The position numbers and the translations under genes are program-made. From positions 16,066,401 to 16,130,400 of the forward strand of contig CM041086.1 of NCBI GenBank assembly GCA_023079485.1: a stretch of DNA of 64,000 bases. Direction: 5' to 3'. This stretch comes from Archilochus colubris. Taxonomy: Eukaryota; Chordata; Aves; Apodiformes; Trochilidae. Below are positions 38,078 to 51,800 of the stretch, one piece after another. Under the pieces are notes generated by a model. That model was given only the letters and a program-made list of their open reading frames with translations. It was not told the origin of the DNA and searched no databases. Position 1 is the stretch's first letter. Each line of letters begins with the position of its first letter.

Positions 38078-41000
38078 TGGTTTGGCTAATTTGGGTGGGA
38101 TATAGATTATTTCATAACTGACATTCTTGCTTATTAAAAATTCCCCATGAGCTAACTAACATTTTAAAATGAGCCTATTTGCAAGATATGCTTGTTTTTA
38201 AAATAGCCCCTGGGTGATAGTTTTCTGCCTAATTCATACAGATAGATCTTTAATGACCTCATTCCCCCACCCTTTCTCCCCTTCTCTCTACTGGACTGGA
38301 ACACGAGTCCTTCCAGGATAACCACCCCATAACACACCAGCAGTGCATATGGAATGGAGACATAAATCCCAGCTGCTCCCTGCCCCAGCCTGGGCTCCCA
38401 GGGGAGCTCACCCTGAGGAACCCTGACAGGAGGAGGTTTCTCCAAAGGCTGCTAAGGTGCTGCTCTCCAGGCTCTCTGTGCCACCACAACTGGATGTCTT
38501 GGAGGGTGCCTGGGGCACCCAGGGCTGCCCAGCCTGGCTGTAAAGAGCTGCTTTCCATCCACCCAGAGAACACCAAGCTCTGGAGCTGCACCCTGGTGAA
38601 CTAGTAGGAAGTTAATTTTGCAGGAACCCAAAGCTACCTGTTTGAAAACCCAACAGAAGTCTCTTCTTGTTGGCAACTCCACAGTAAAGAACATAAATGG
38701 AGTTTCTGTACAACAGCCTAGTGGCTGGAGCACTGTGGATGGAGGACCACAGCTGAGTCCTTCCTCTGTCACCTACCTGATGTGACCTAACCTGGCTGAG
38801 ACAGCCAGCAGCACCTGGCTCCCAACTCCAAAGTTGATTTTTGAAGCAGCTCCCAGTTTTGGAGCCTCGGTTGTACATAGAAGCTTCCTTCCCAGCAGCA
38901 CAGCTTCCCTTTCCCTGCACCCAACGTGTGTGCCTCTGGTTGGGCTGACACTCAGAAGCACTGAGGTAACACCAAGCAGAGCTTGGCAGCTGCTCCTTCC
39001 AGGGCTCCCTGAGCTGTCATGTGAGACAGAGCTGTGCACAGAGCAACCAGGGCAAAACAGCATGGTCCTAAAAATACCACCAGAGACCCTTTACTGCTCT
39101 TCAGAAAGGCACCTCTCCAGGGAAGGGACAGAAGGAGGAAGGGAAAAAAAACCCAAAAGCTCAACAGCTCAGCCATTCCTCTGGTTTTTGTTTCCTTCCC
39201 TGACTGCATACAATTACCATCTTGCTCTCAATCATTTCCATTCCCTGAGTAATTCACCTCTGTGGGCAGCACAGCAGCTCCACAGCTGACCCCAAGCTTT
39301 CTACAGCACCATGGCAATTGCTCCTGGTATCAACAGAAGTGCAGGTCCCACGTCTCTCAGCTGACAACTACTGAGCTTTGAAGTCTTCATATGACCCTCT
39401 GTTTTTGCAGCAAGATTCTCAATTTGACTGGAAAAAGGATTTCAGAGCAGAACAGAGAAGACAAGCCAGAATCCCCTCCTCAGCCTGCCAGCAGAAGCAT
39501 TTAATTTTTACTCACAGTTAACATTCAGAGGTGCTTCCCCCTGTCAGAGCCAGCAAGAGTACAGATAATCACATTCCCCACAGGGGCAAATACCAGCTCC
39601 TGGCATTGTGAACAGTCTTAAATTAAAGGGATATTCCCTTGAATTTCAGTTCTTCACAAGAGCATTAAGATGAACTTCTAAAGTATTATTTCCACCACCC
39701 AACAGTAGTTCTTTATACTCACATTTTTCCCGTCTTAAACCTTTTTCTTCCCCAGCTGCTACATAAAAGATCCACAACAAACAAGACTTAACTGTCCAGA
39801 CTGGCGTGAGTGAAAACTACACCCTCCCTACCATTCAGTTCATGCAATGAGCACACAAAAACAAACAGAAGTCTCAGCTCTACTCAGCCCCTCTCAATAC
39901 CCTGTGTAACTAAGTGACACACAGGGTAAAGAGAGGGAGAAGTTACTGCAGCTGGTAAGCCCTCTGCTCACAAGGATCCCTCCCACCCACACCCATGGGA
40001 AGGGTGCAGGGAGGCAGGGAGCTGGGTTTGCCTTAAGGAAAACCAGAGCTGTCAGCCACACAGCTGCAGTGAACCCTCTGCTCTAGATGAGCCCCCTCTT
40101 CAAGGAAAAGGCTTGGTGTGTTTTAATACCCAAACTTTATCAGGCACCCCCCTTTTCTGTTCCAATTGCAGCTTCAAAGGAATTTCCATGCACAGCACCA
40201 GGACTCAAAAGGGCAAGTGCATTCCTAGCCAGTATTTAATGCCATAGTTGAAGGCAGGTTTGAACTGCTTCTTCCAGCAAGTGGATCCTGAGACTAAACT
40301 GGCCAAGCTCAGCCACATCCCAGCCTCAGGACCACATTCCTGCTGTCCCAAAACCCCAGCAAAGTGCCAGAAAGGCTGCACAGAGCAGATGCTGTACTAT
40401 GGGGTAGCATCCTGATTTTAAGATTATTATCCCTTTGCCAAGCAGGCTTTTGTCTCAGGTGAACAGTAGCCTTACCAGAAGCAGCAACCAACACCTGGTT
40501 CTTGGGCTCCTCTTTTGTACCTGCAGCCCTGTGCCTCTCTTGACAAAGTACAAAAACCTCCCAACTCCAAACTCTCTTCTTTCAACACTGACCACAAAAT
40601 CCTAAAGCCTGTTTGGACCATGACAAAAAAAAAAAGAGACTCAAGTATTTAACTGTTTGCAAACATAGGTCAGTATTTTTCCAAACATCTCTTTCTCCAC
40701 ACTGTTCTTGATGCAGAGCAAGCAAAGCACTGAGTGCTTCCAAAAATCCAGCCCTGCAGCCAAATGCTTTAAATTACTCTGAACTGGTTTTCTGTAAGAT
40801 TTAATTAAAGGCACTTGCAGGGCTCCAGCTGGAAAAGATTGTTGCCTTCTCGTGCAGAATGAGCACTCACAAAGCAGTGACTTTGCAAATTTGTATTAGG
40901 AGTGCAGGGGAATTTAAAGGAGTTGAAAAGCTTCCACTTTGATGGTTTTTGGTTTCGTGGTCTTGGCTGTTCCACTGCCGCTGATGCATCAGCAACACCA

Positions 41001-43776
41001 CTGCCCATAACACAGGACATTGCTCCTGGAAAAGTTTACTCAGTCAAATTCTTTAAAAACAGTTCAACAAACTAACTGCACTGGGAGTCTTTATGCTGGT
41101 TGGGGGGCGCCTTCTGCATAAACCAAGATAAAAGTATAAAGTCAACATTAAATCTGCAGTGTGTGGCTATGTGATTGCATTAGTAAGAGCATATTCAATT
41201 TGGATGAAATTTGCTGCACAGGGTAATTTCATAGCACCCAGTCCTGTATTAAAGACCATGGTCCCAGAGCTTATCAATTGAGAGCCAGCAATGCTCTCCC
41301 TGCCTGGATGAAATACCAAGCTTTATTGCACACTCTGGGGATACCATGACTGTGCAGCATTAGCCCTTCTTTCATCCAGCTTCTGGATTTTTTTCAACAA
41401 AATAAGGTTAATTTGACTATATCATAGCCTTTGCAACTCAGTACTTTACAAGGCATATGAAGGTTTGCCTGTCTAGGTCAGCTCAAGAATCGGCTAACAG
41501 GAGACACAAGCATTTCTCTTCTCACAGAAACAGGAATGTGCCAACATTGTTCTGCTGAGCAGTTTTGCCATATTTAGCACTAATATTGAGGAAAAAAAAA
41601 TATCATTATTTTCATCTGAGAATGCCTGCCCATATCCTAATCACTTCTAAGCAGAAGTGCCAGGGAGAACAGCCTGACACCAGGAATGAGGACTGGCCAT
41701 GACCCGTTTGCTTTCATAGAAATCATGAAGGGCTGGCAGAACCACCTGGCTACAAACCAAAGCTTTACTACACTAAAATTAACCTCAATACTTGCACTGC
41801 AACATCAGTGGTGCTTAACCAGGCTTTTCTTTCAGGTCTCACGGCAACAGAGAGCCTTCCTACAGCAATTCAGCTGGCAGCCAGAATGCAGTTTGCAGCA
41901 CAAAGCCTGTGCCCAGGCAAGGCAGCTCAGGAGGTGGAGCCCAGGAGCTGAGCAGGAGCTCCACCACCAGCAACCCTGTCATTGATTCGCACAGTTGGTT
42001 CTCTCTCCACCACCTCTCTGGCAAAATAAAACACGAGCCTGTTCTTACCCTTCAGGAAGGGAGGGCTGGTGTCAGGGCTCGTGCCCTGCAGCCTTTGGGG
42101 TGCAAGGTGCTGGCTGGCTGCTTGCTGCAGCTCATCCCACAGTAAGAAGCTGCTCCAGGGTCAGGGACACAGAGTTGGGGTGCTGGGCAGGTGGAGCAAA
42201 CAGCAGCTGAGCACAGCTGCACTTACAGGTGATAATGCCTTTGGGGGAAGGACTCCACCTGGCATGAACAGAAGGAGAATATATTGGTAGGGATGATGAT
42301 CAGGTCATGCGTGATCTTTGCAGCTTGAAACATGCCTTCTCTGTGAAGTTTATCCCATTGTAGCTGCCCATGAAACAGCTTTTATCCATTTTCTCTCCCC
42401 CCTTGGGCAATGTCCTCTGGCACCAAGACCCCGAGGGGGTCATCCAGAGGCACAACTTGCTTGGCAGCTACAGCTGGAAGCTCACAGTGCACCAAGCACG
42501 TCCCACCTTAAGGGCTCACAGTCCATAGGATACGGGGATATGTGGCACTTCACAGTTGAGGCATTAAGCAGTAGCTTGAGCCAAGTATTTTCAGAATACA
42601 TCTTAGCCTTGAGGCCCCAGCATTTTGCCTCTGCAGATGCTCAAGCTCCTTGCCTGATCTCAGCCAGAATTCAGGAATGCAACACCCTCCACATATCCGG
42701 GGTCTCTGGCCCCTGGAGCAGTCACACAGCACTGCAGATCAACATCTGCACATCTGCCTGCAGTTTAAATGCACAATTAAAAAATTTCCTAAACAACCAT
42801 GCACCAGCACTGTGAGCAGGTGCTGCCTTTTCAACAGGATTCCAAAGTCAGTCCTCTGGATGGGCAGACAGCATTTTCCCAAGTGCACAGGCATGTGTCT
42901 GTATTCTTCAAAAAACTTGACCTTCAGTAACTTCCACTATAGCCTCAAGCCAAGCCCAGACAGTTTTGCCTCAGACTAGAGAGCGGTAAAATTCCAGTTT
43001 TAAATTTTTTTAAAAGGTAACTTAGTAGGGCAAATACCAGTTGTTACAATTAGCATTATTCCCAGTCAAGAGGTCTATAACAAGCTCTAAAGAACCCACT
43101 AGCAGCAACGTGAGCTGCTTCATTCAAACCAAACTTTTGTGCTGAAACCACAGGAACCAACTTTCTTCAGAAATCCACTCTCCATTCTGCCTTTTCATAA
43201 AACTTTCACAGAAGGACTGTGATTGCAAATTCATGGGTGACTCCCTATCAGGCCACTCTGTTATGTATCTACATATCTATTATTTCATGACACAGTACAA
43301 AAAAATCTCTCCTTTACAAGAACAGCAGCAAAAAAAAACAACCCCAAAGTAAAATATCCACTTGAATTTCACAGTGAAGGAATCCAGAGAGAACTGCCAG
43401 TATTTTGGAAGATCAGGGACGGAATGGAATTACCTGAACACCAAGATCAAATCCCACTTGATCAGCCTGGCCCCTTTATTCAATGTAACTGTTAGTGATG
43501 CCTGCAGTGAGACTAGCATTAGCCCAGCAATCCCAGAAGAAATGAGAGCAACCATGCTCTTGCAATAAATCAAACGGAGCCCTTGGCTCAGTTAGCACAC
43601 TACCAAAATGTGACTTTCTCAAAAAAAGTACATTACTGCAGTAGACAAAAGCATTTCCTCACTGGGGTGGCTGAAGTGCTCATTACTGGTAACACAGATT
43701 TCATCCTGGTGATAAAGGTGCAAATTGAGTAAAAACAAAACAACTAAACAGTTTACAGGCTACCTCTGGCACTTAC

Positions 43777-44080
43777 CTGGTCGAGGTCTGTCCCTGCTCA
43801 GAGGCGCACCCAACTCCAAAGTGCCTCCTGCAATCCAAGTTCCTTTCGGCTTCTTAACCTGGGACTCTTCGGACCGTACCAAGATCAGAGCACCGGGGGG
43901 GTGCCTTTCGGGATGACCCTTCCAGGGATGAGTCACAGGGACACCAGGAGACCTTCCCAGCTGACCCACACTGCGGAGCCGTGTTTACTGCTGGTGAACT
44001 GTTTATTAGCTGCGACTGTGGCTGTAACCGTGTGTGAACTTTTCAAGGAGGAGATGAGGCGAGGATCTTTGGCAAGACTT
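43777..44080 (-). promoter_or_regulatory. CAPN6: Candidate CAPN6 non-coding exon 1 and promoter
   Basis: On the minus strand the sequence CGACCAG/GTAAGT is a near-perfect 5' splice site (exon end 43777, GTAAGT at 43776-43771), 7.2 kb upstream of the start-codon exon and in the right orientation. CpG dinucleotides are more frequent here than nearby. There is no ATG on the minus strand from 44150 down to the donor, as suits a leader exon. Human CAPN6 also has a non-coding first exon. No clear TATA box is visible; AATAAAC near 44,010 is a weak candidate. The transcription start cannot be fixed from sequence. Confidence 0.6.
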
Positions 44081-47000
44081 GCAGGCGGGTGTTATGTGTG
44101 TTGTTTTGGGGTTTTTTTTTAATGGAAAACAGGGCAGATCAGCGTGCACCATGAGAAACTTACATCCCTTATTAGGCTGCATGCTATTCCTCACTCAAAT
44201 AATGCCAGTGTCAATGTCTCAGTGTGTCCCTTGCCATGATGGCCCATCCAGAAGAGTCAGGCAGCTTTTCTGTGGGACTGGCAGCTGGATGGGGTTGTGC
44301 AGCCCAGGAGATGCAGCAGAACCCCCGGGGTGGCTTCATGCCTGCTGCAGCCTCAGGGATGGCTCTCACACGCTGCTGGGGACTTCTCCTGGCTTGACTG
44401 TTTACATTCTAGAACTTCCTAATGTTACTATTCTTGTTTCCCTTCTGGAAAACATCCTGCGTGATGATAAGGCCCTGCCTGGGAGAGCCACAGAAGAGAC
44501 CCCAGCCTCACCCCAAGGAGGCTGAGCAGCTCTTGGGCTTGGCACTACTCTTCATCTCTCATCCATCACAAAACTCCTCAAGCACTCATCCTGTCTTGCT
44601 CCTCTCCCTGGGATAGTAAAGGAAAACATCACTTCACAGCTTGGAACTGAAAAAATAATACATTTCTCTGTGATGTGGCAAAGCAAAATATAGACTAAAT
44701 TCTCACTAAGAAATGGTTTTGGTGAAACAAACTTCTCTCCATACTTTACTCATACCCAATTTAGTTTTAGGTAAATTCTTAACATTGGCATTAAATCGAT
44801 ACGGGATTTTTCTCATTTGAGGATTGTAACACCTTGATTTTACCATTACGTGGCTTTTATTTTACTAAATGCAGCCCCGTTTTTGAACAAACACCATTTC
44901 AGAATACAACACAAAATTTCCTTTGTACCAGTAGCTTTAAATACCCCCCTAATTTGCTTCCTCCATTTTAGATTAACTGGTCTAAACTTACAAATAAGTC
45001 CATTCCTTCTCCCCAGCCTTGCTATTCAGCAAATCTGCTATTTGCCTAACAGAGTTTGGCTCTCAGGGGATGAGCTACATCCAGAAAACACTCTGAAGAA
45101 GAAGTGTTAAGTAGTATCATAAATTTCTGTACTGCAAGGATTGCTGCAGGACTGTTTGCTCTCCTATAAAGCACTGACCCAACTTCCTTTTGAAGGCATG
45201 CTGAAATTTGGATAGAAAGTCCCTGGAAGCTGCCACTACAGTTTAACATTTAATGAGTAAAAAAAAGCCCTACGTACTAAAGCCATGTGTTTTCAATTCA
45301 TGACTGAATAAATAGACCAGGGTTTAAATCATAATAAAAAGCTGATGTCTCCCTATACATACCCCATGCACACTGTGATTCATTTGTGCAGATGAGGGAA
45401 GAACATGAAAAATCCCATGTGACTACAACCAAATTCTACTTTTTGTGAGCTGATAATAAGCGTTCACAGCTTACACAGATGCATTCTCACAGTAGCTGCC
45501 TTTGATCCAATGTGGTACAAAAGCATGAGAAATTTTTCACCCGAGTTTTAAATCTGGTGTTGTAACCCAAGAATTGTATGGGATCTGTCTGGGCTGAGGA
45601 GGAGCACTTGCTGGGAGTCTTGTCAGAAGCAGGAATTCCTTTAGACAGGCAGCAAAACACAGACAGCAACCAAGGACTATCAGACAACTCTGGGCTCACT
45701 GGAGAACCACAGCAGAAAAAGCTTGGGGCTGTGCAGAAAGAGACATGCTCACACATACTGTCATGGTCTGGAAGGAGGTCTCACACGTCACAGACAGTTC
45801 AATATTCTGATATAGTACCTGAAATCCTTGGATGTTCCCAGCAGCCTTCAGCCTCCCTGTTGGTGATGTCCTCACCATCCTCACAACACAGCCCTCTGGG
45901 TTGGTTTGCATCAAGGACTGTGTTGCATCTCTGGTGTCCCCAGTTTCACTATTTCTGCTCTTCACAGCCTGCTAATACCCCCAGAGCAATGACCCACCAC
46001 ACTCTAGACTTGCTGCTTTCCAAACCTGACTTACCCCTGCATCCTCAGCAGGCAAACAAGAGCCCAGAGAGCTGCCCCTTGGTGTAGAGACACATCACAA
46101 GTAAACAGCAGAACTTGCTCCCTCACAAGGCATGGTTTCCTTATACCTGTGCTCAGAACCCATCCATATCTCCATAAAGACATGGCCTCCCCTACACAGG
46201 GACACCTTGCCATCTGCACAACCCTGCACCCACAAGTAATTCAGCACCCCTCAATCCTCCAGTTCAGAGGAACCCCTTCTTACCTCCTTACAACATCCTG
46301 GCCCTCCCAGGACAGAACAGCCCAAGCTGCAGCACAACTCAGTGCTTTGGTAGCTCTTCCTAATGTGGAATCACTCACAGCTGTGACCATACACAGCTGT
46401 GTCCTCTTATCCCATTGTGTGGCCCATTGCCCATTCACACCTGGTTCAGCTGCCATCTCTCTGAGGTCTGAACAAGGCAAGCACTAGCGAGATTGTAACA
46501 AGCCTGAAAGATGCCTAAAGCTGGTGGCAGCAGCACAATTTCAACAAGCTAGGGTCCAAAGTCACCCCACTTTACTCATTTGGTATCTGCAGCACCCTGC
46601 TATCTACAACCAACCCTTGTTCTCCTCTTCCAACCCAACCCTGACCTGAGAGAGCTGCTCTTATGTCTTCCAGAAGACAGGAGTTTGCTTCCCTGTCCTT
46701 CCATTAAGGAATGGTCTTCATGACAGAGGACTTGCTGGTATCACAGTTCAGTCTAGACTGCTTTCCTCCATCAGCTGTTCTCATGCCTGACAGAAGAGCT
46801 ACCACTGCAAGGTGTCTCGGTGGCTTTGTCCCACTCGTGACTGTTTATCACAGAAGAAAGTAAACTGCCCATCATCACCTTTGCAACACACTCCACTGTT
46901 AGGTTCTCATGTCTCCCCAGAGCTATATATCCATCTATTATTCACTTTATTTCATGGGGCAATATGTTAATAAAACATGAGGTGGCTTCTAACAGATTCT

Positions 47001-47939
47001 GTTTAAGTCCTATGTTTACTCTTTCTAGTTTAAGCAGTTTTGTACAGAGAAAAGCCCAAGAGGCAGAATCTGAAAACTAACCAAGTTTCACAAAAACCTT
47101 TCAGACTTGTGTATCCAGCCGAGGTCTCATTCTGCTCAAGCACAGCATTTTGGATTTGGATCCCTCATCTTGAGATTTTGGTAACAGGTTACTGCATACT
47201 TTCTTCCATAGCAGAAATGACGGTAGTGACTGCTGCAAGGGATCTGTCCCACAGACAGTTCACTGACAGTGAACCTTTTGCACAGCACTAAGTAAAACAG
47301 AAGACAACTCCTAAAACAGGGCACAGAAAGGGCTGCACTTTGCCCCTGGTTACAGCTGCTAATGCAGCTTTTCATGCACTGAAGGTACAAGGCAAGATCT
47401 ACCCCCCAACAACCTTAATCATAACCAGAAGAAAAATGTCTTAAGCCTTCAGAAATTAAAGACCCAATGTTGCAAGTCAGAGACAGCAATAATTTTAACA
47501 GAAACTGGGAAAACCAAGGCAGCATTCCCATCTCTCAGGTCAGGAGTTATTTTGCAGGCAGGCTGGTCCTGAGGGGAATGAAGAGGAGCAGAGGAGCATG
47601 GCTGCAGAGCAAGCACAGCCTGAGGGAACGGCCACAGGACTCCCCTCAACTGACACAACCCAAACACAACCCAGCTCTCCCCCGGCAACAAAAACTGTGA
47701 GGAAAAAGCTTTCTGCTGACCCGTGGAGCAGTGTGGCCGCTGCCCACAGAGCCCTGCAAGGCCCTGAGGAGGGGCAGAGCCATCGCATGGGGAAGCTCTG
47801 CTGGCTGGGACCTCTCCTCAGATCCCCAGGTGCGAGCTGAGCGCCCTGACTGGAAGCAGGACCACAAAGGGGGGTTTGCTGAGGCGATTTTTCCTCAGTA
47901 CTGGGTGGTTTGGGCTTCCCACACCTTTCCCGCATGGAA
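44081..47939. other. Intergenic DNA upstream of CAPN6
   Basis: I see no gene here. Open frames up to 169 codons (45578-46087 plus) show no motif, domain or splice pattern that I recognise. Two T-rich tracts lie near 44107 and A-rich ones near 45260. Confidence 0.6.
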
Positions 47940-48420
47940 TTAACCACAAACACAGCTTGCAGCTTCACCATTTCCCCTGCCCGAGAGCGCTCAAATACCG
48001 GGGTTGCAAGAGTAGTCAGTCCCTGGCACAGCCGCTCCATTGGCGCAACCCCAGCCCCTGACACCAAGGTACTTTGGCCAGAGCGGCTCAGCAGCCCGGG
48101 GCTGGGCATGAACTCCGTGACCCGGAGAGGGCGACCGAACCCTCACCGAGCGCGGTTGCCGCCTGCGGGTTCGGGGCCCCGGGATGGGCAGTGCCGCCGC
48201 GCGCCGCTGGATGGCGGCCTCGCTCAATGTTCTCTGCCCGCCGCCATCTTCGTCTCCGCAACACCGGGGGGCGCCGGGGCTCTGCTGAGGGGGGAATGGC
48301 GGGGCCGGAGGCAGCCAGGAGCTGGCATTCGCCTCTGCTGCGTGGTGACCTCTTGGGCCGTGCGGGCAGTGCCAGTGGGCTAACTGGGAGAGGGCTGGGA
48401 GAGGTCCCATGAGGTGGCCC
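47940..48420. promoter_or_regulatory. CpG island with opposed YY1-type motifs, possible bidirectional promoter
   Basis: CpG density and G+C rise sharply against the AT-rich surroundings (CGCGCGCCGC, GGGGCGCCGGGG and many single CpG). A YY1-type motif reads TGGATGGCGGCC on the plus strand (48208-48219), and the stronger AAGATGGCGGC reads on the minus strand (48250-48240). YY1 sites of this form usually sit just downstream of start sites with AAGATGG on the sense strand, so the pair suggests divergent starts. No coding exon is recognisable in it. It lies about 4.2 kb upstream of the proposed CAPN6 exon 1 and could serve an alternative CAPN6 start or a non-coding RNA. Confidence 0.6.
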
Positions 48421-48830
48421 TTGAGTTCACCTCAGCTTGGGCATGGGATGTGGGCACGTTGTCTGCCGGCGCCCTCAGGGAGGAGAAGGCACAGGGGGTG
48501 GAAGGAGAGGCCAGCTCCTCTTTTTGCCGCTTTTCGCCTTCCTGTGGCCCCACGGGTCAGGCAGGGGGTTCCCCACATGTGGCATGGCAGATGTTGTTTT
48601 CTGTGGGGATGCGGATCTCACGCTGGCAGTGAGGGATGTTCCTGGAGACAGGCGGGAAACGCGATCTGCTGCCATCCGCCATTTGGGCAGGCAGGCGTCA
48701 ATCATGCTGAAAAACACATGAACAGAAAACTCCCTGAGGAGCTTCCAGAAGACAGGAGTTTCCTTCCCTTTGAATTGCCATTTGTATTCTGAGTGTTGTG
48801 TAAACATTAAATATTTAGAACGTTGCCTGT
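48212..48830 (+). ncRNA. Speculative short transcript from CpG island
   Basis: On the plus strand the CpG island is followed at 48806-48811 by ATTAAA, a common poly(A) signal variant, with GT/T-rich sequence after it (GTTGCCTGT, CTTGTTTCTC). This would allow an unspliced RNA of about 0.6 kb. A 127-codon frame (48409-48792) lies inside but matches no family I know. There is no direct evidence of expression; the call rests only on promoter-like and poly(A)-like sequence. Confidence 0.15.
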
Positions 48831-48849
48831 AGCACTCTTGTTTCTCGGA

Positions 48850-51800
48850 GGGATTGGGATAAAGCCGTTCCTGTCTCAGGGCCATGAGAAAAGCGCTCGG
48901 CCTGAACCGTTTTCCCTTCTCCACCTGAACAGCTGAGACCTCTCAGAGCGGTGCCCCTCTGAAAAAGGCTTAAATCAGAGCCTCATTTATTGTGAGGAGG
49001 AGTTGGAAGGGGATTTGATCACGTTCCTGCTGCCATTCATGGTCGGGAGGATTAGAGGAACATCACCCAAGCCTCTTCTGAGTGTGATCCAGGCAAAGCA
49101 ACCAGGGCAGGACACCTTTGTTTTTTTTTTTTTCCCCTCAGTTTTCCCAGTTGGAACCCCTTGCCCCAGCAGTACTCACCACAGCTGATGATTTCTTGGG
49201 AGGCTGTGAGTTTTTACTTTAAACACTTGACCACATCATGACTTTTTGTTTGTTTGTGTAATGAAAGTTTCAGATCCCAGCTTTGCTACTGATAGTGCTG
49301 GTAGTTTCAGGTGCTGGTAACTCTTTAGCAGCTGTTGTAGTTTCACATGAGAAACCCTTTACTCAGAGTCTGGAATAGTGATGATCCTTCCTGCTGACAC
49401 CTGAAATTCAAAGAAATCCTAATTTGGGCATCTGCCCTGTGTTTTGGCTGTGGCCCTGTCCGCAGGTCACACATGAGGAGTTGAAAGCTGTTGAAACTCT
49501 CCTGAGTCATAACCTACTGGTCTAATTACTTTTTACCTAGTGTTACCACCTGACATTTTAAAAAATCACAGCTGATCTACCTTTCTGACCAACAGCAGAG
49601 TATCTTGAGTCATTCAGATTTAAAGATTTCTGGATCTTAAGGGCAGGCTTGGTTTTCTTTATCTAAATCTGTGTCAAGGGAACAGAAAGGTGTCTTTTAG
49701 TTTTTGTTTTCATGGAATAAGTCATGAGAGGGATGCTGTAGTCATCCATACGTGCCTGGGAGCCTGCTTTGCAGTACTTACTTTTCCATGAGACACCAGC
49801 ATGAGGAAATTGTGCTTTAAAAGGAGCTATGAAGGGGGCATGAGAGGACACATTTGCCCTTTATTCTCAAGCTCTCCAGCACGTAACTGCACAGCCTCCC
49901 TTCTGGTTCCCCTCTCCACCCAAAGAACAACCTATTCATTTGGGAAGCTACAAAAGCCTGGCCTCATCTCTCTGCATTTGGCTCATCCTCCTGCTGCATG
50001 TGCACAGCAGTCCATGGGTGGGCGACCTCATTTGAGAGTTGATTTCATTATAGATCAAGTGTGTTCCTCCCCTCACGTATTGCATAGTTATCTTCTTCCC
50101 TGATGAGGACTTCTTAATTAAAGCATGAACAATCTGTGACAGAGTAGCATCTTCCAAAGATTTTCTTTCCTGAGTGCACAAATGCATTGTTCTCCAAAGG
50201 GCAGGCTGGTAATCTATTAATTTAAAATCAAGGTTTTCTTGCTGCATCTTTCTGTAGGTGCTGGTCACCTTTCTAGGCAGCATAGCAGGAATAATTTACA
50301 GGCTGATTGCAGATTTGGCTGTGTATACATTTTTGGTGAGAGTTTTTCTGGCTATTACAGTCAGGCAGCTGAAGTGTGCTAATATACAAGCTTAAGGTGG
50401 CTTTGCTGCCTTATTTTGCAGCCAAGCTGAGGCCATACATATCAGAGAATGCCATCTTTGTCTCCTACCTGTCCCCAAAAAGAGCAGTTGAGTTTCCCTG
50501 ATCCACCAGCAGCTGATAAATCTGAGGACATTGTATTGCTTGTACGAAGAAGGTCTTTCTGGCTGCCTTAGTGCTCTCTTCCAAGATTCTCAGCAGTCCT
50601 GCAGTGATCCTACCCTGCATCCCAAAGGCACTGATATAGAACAACTGTCAATTATTACTGATAAATTCAGTGGCAAAGGTATGTATATGGTAATTGGAGT
50701 CATACTTCTGCTCCCTTATACACACCCAAACAGTTGATAATCTTACAGAGAATTGGCACAAGGAGCCCAGGTCAGTATCCCTCATATTAACAGGCTGGCA
50801 AATACAGGGCTGTGTACCTACAATTTTAACTCCTTATTTACTCTAGGGGGCTGCAAAATCAAACATTTTTGATTTGGTGTTATTTTTAACAAACAGCTGC
50901 ACTGTGACTCTGTTTCCAGAGGACATCTGGACAGTCACATCTGTTTGCAGGGCCTGTGTTACAGTGAAGGGGATACCAGCACAGAAAACTGTTCCTTTGA
51001 AGTTGAGGTGTATTTAAGAAAAGCTGGGGGAGAAGGGGGAGTAGATGGCTTCAGCAGAAGACAAGAAACAGGAGAAACTCTGCTAAATGATCTACATTTG
51101 TTGGCTTTTCAAGGGCTTTTATGTACAGAAAGGATAAGATTAAACATCAGTACATAAATCCAGAGCCCTAGAGTTGATGCTCCAGCTGTACTCAGCATTT
51201 CACAGCACTAAGCTGCAGAGCCCAGTGAATATCCCAGCACACATGGATCTGGCTGCCATATTTTGGGCTGCAGTTCAAAGCCACAGAAAACTTGGATCAT
51301 TTGCAGCTGACAAGCCTGACAGGCAGCAAGTATGTTTTCTTTGACTGGGAGCAGATTGTACAGTGAGAAAGGGCTGAGCATCAAGTAATGGCAATTAGGT
51401 CAAAAGACCAGCCAAAGGTTTCCAACCAGGCCAGAAACATTTATTTCAATCCAAACAACTGACACCTCCTAAGGCCAACAGGCTTGAGCCTAGACCTTTG
51501 GGAAACAAACACTGCTGCTCTGATGAAACAACAGATTCAGGGATACCTGGTGTATATTTCTGTATAGATTCAGGCTGATGTAGCAGGAAGGCTGGGCTTT
51601 GCAAACAGTTTTGCTCTCATTTCCAGGACTGAAAGTCTGCAGTGATTTCATCTGTGTTGGTGGGACACACCCAGAGAACAGCATCATTGCCACTGGTTTG
51701 CAGTACTGGTTGTTGGTGCCACACCGTCACCATCTAGGTTTCCTCTATCTAGAGACCTGGGAAGAGTTGTGGTAGATGCACAGAGCATGTTAAGGGTTTT

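Larger units (their letters stand above)
36552..43776 (-). other. CAPN6: CAPN6 intron 1 (7.2 kb)
   Basis: It lies between the proposed leader exon donor (43776) and the exon 2 acceptor. It holds two A/C-rich low-complexity tracts (36680-36764 and 37197-37264), an A-rich run near 38050-38077 and many chance open frames, the longest about 165 codons at 42318-42815 plus. No protein-coding exon was recognised. Its existence depends on exon 1 being right. Confidence 0.6.

Noticed and set aside
43760..43969. Upstream open frame in the proposed CAPN6 leader exon
   Set aside because: The codon at its start is GTG, not ATG; there is no ATG on this strand between 44150 and the donor.
45578..46087. 169-codon plus-strand open frame
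   Set aside because: No motif or homologue recognised; repeats of common short words in intergenic DNA.
47540..48109. 189-codon minus-strand open frame, the longest in the window
   Set aside because: It lies in and beside the GC-rich island, where stops are rare by composition; Pro/Arg/Ser-rich with no motif.
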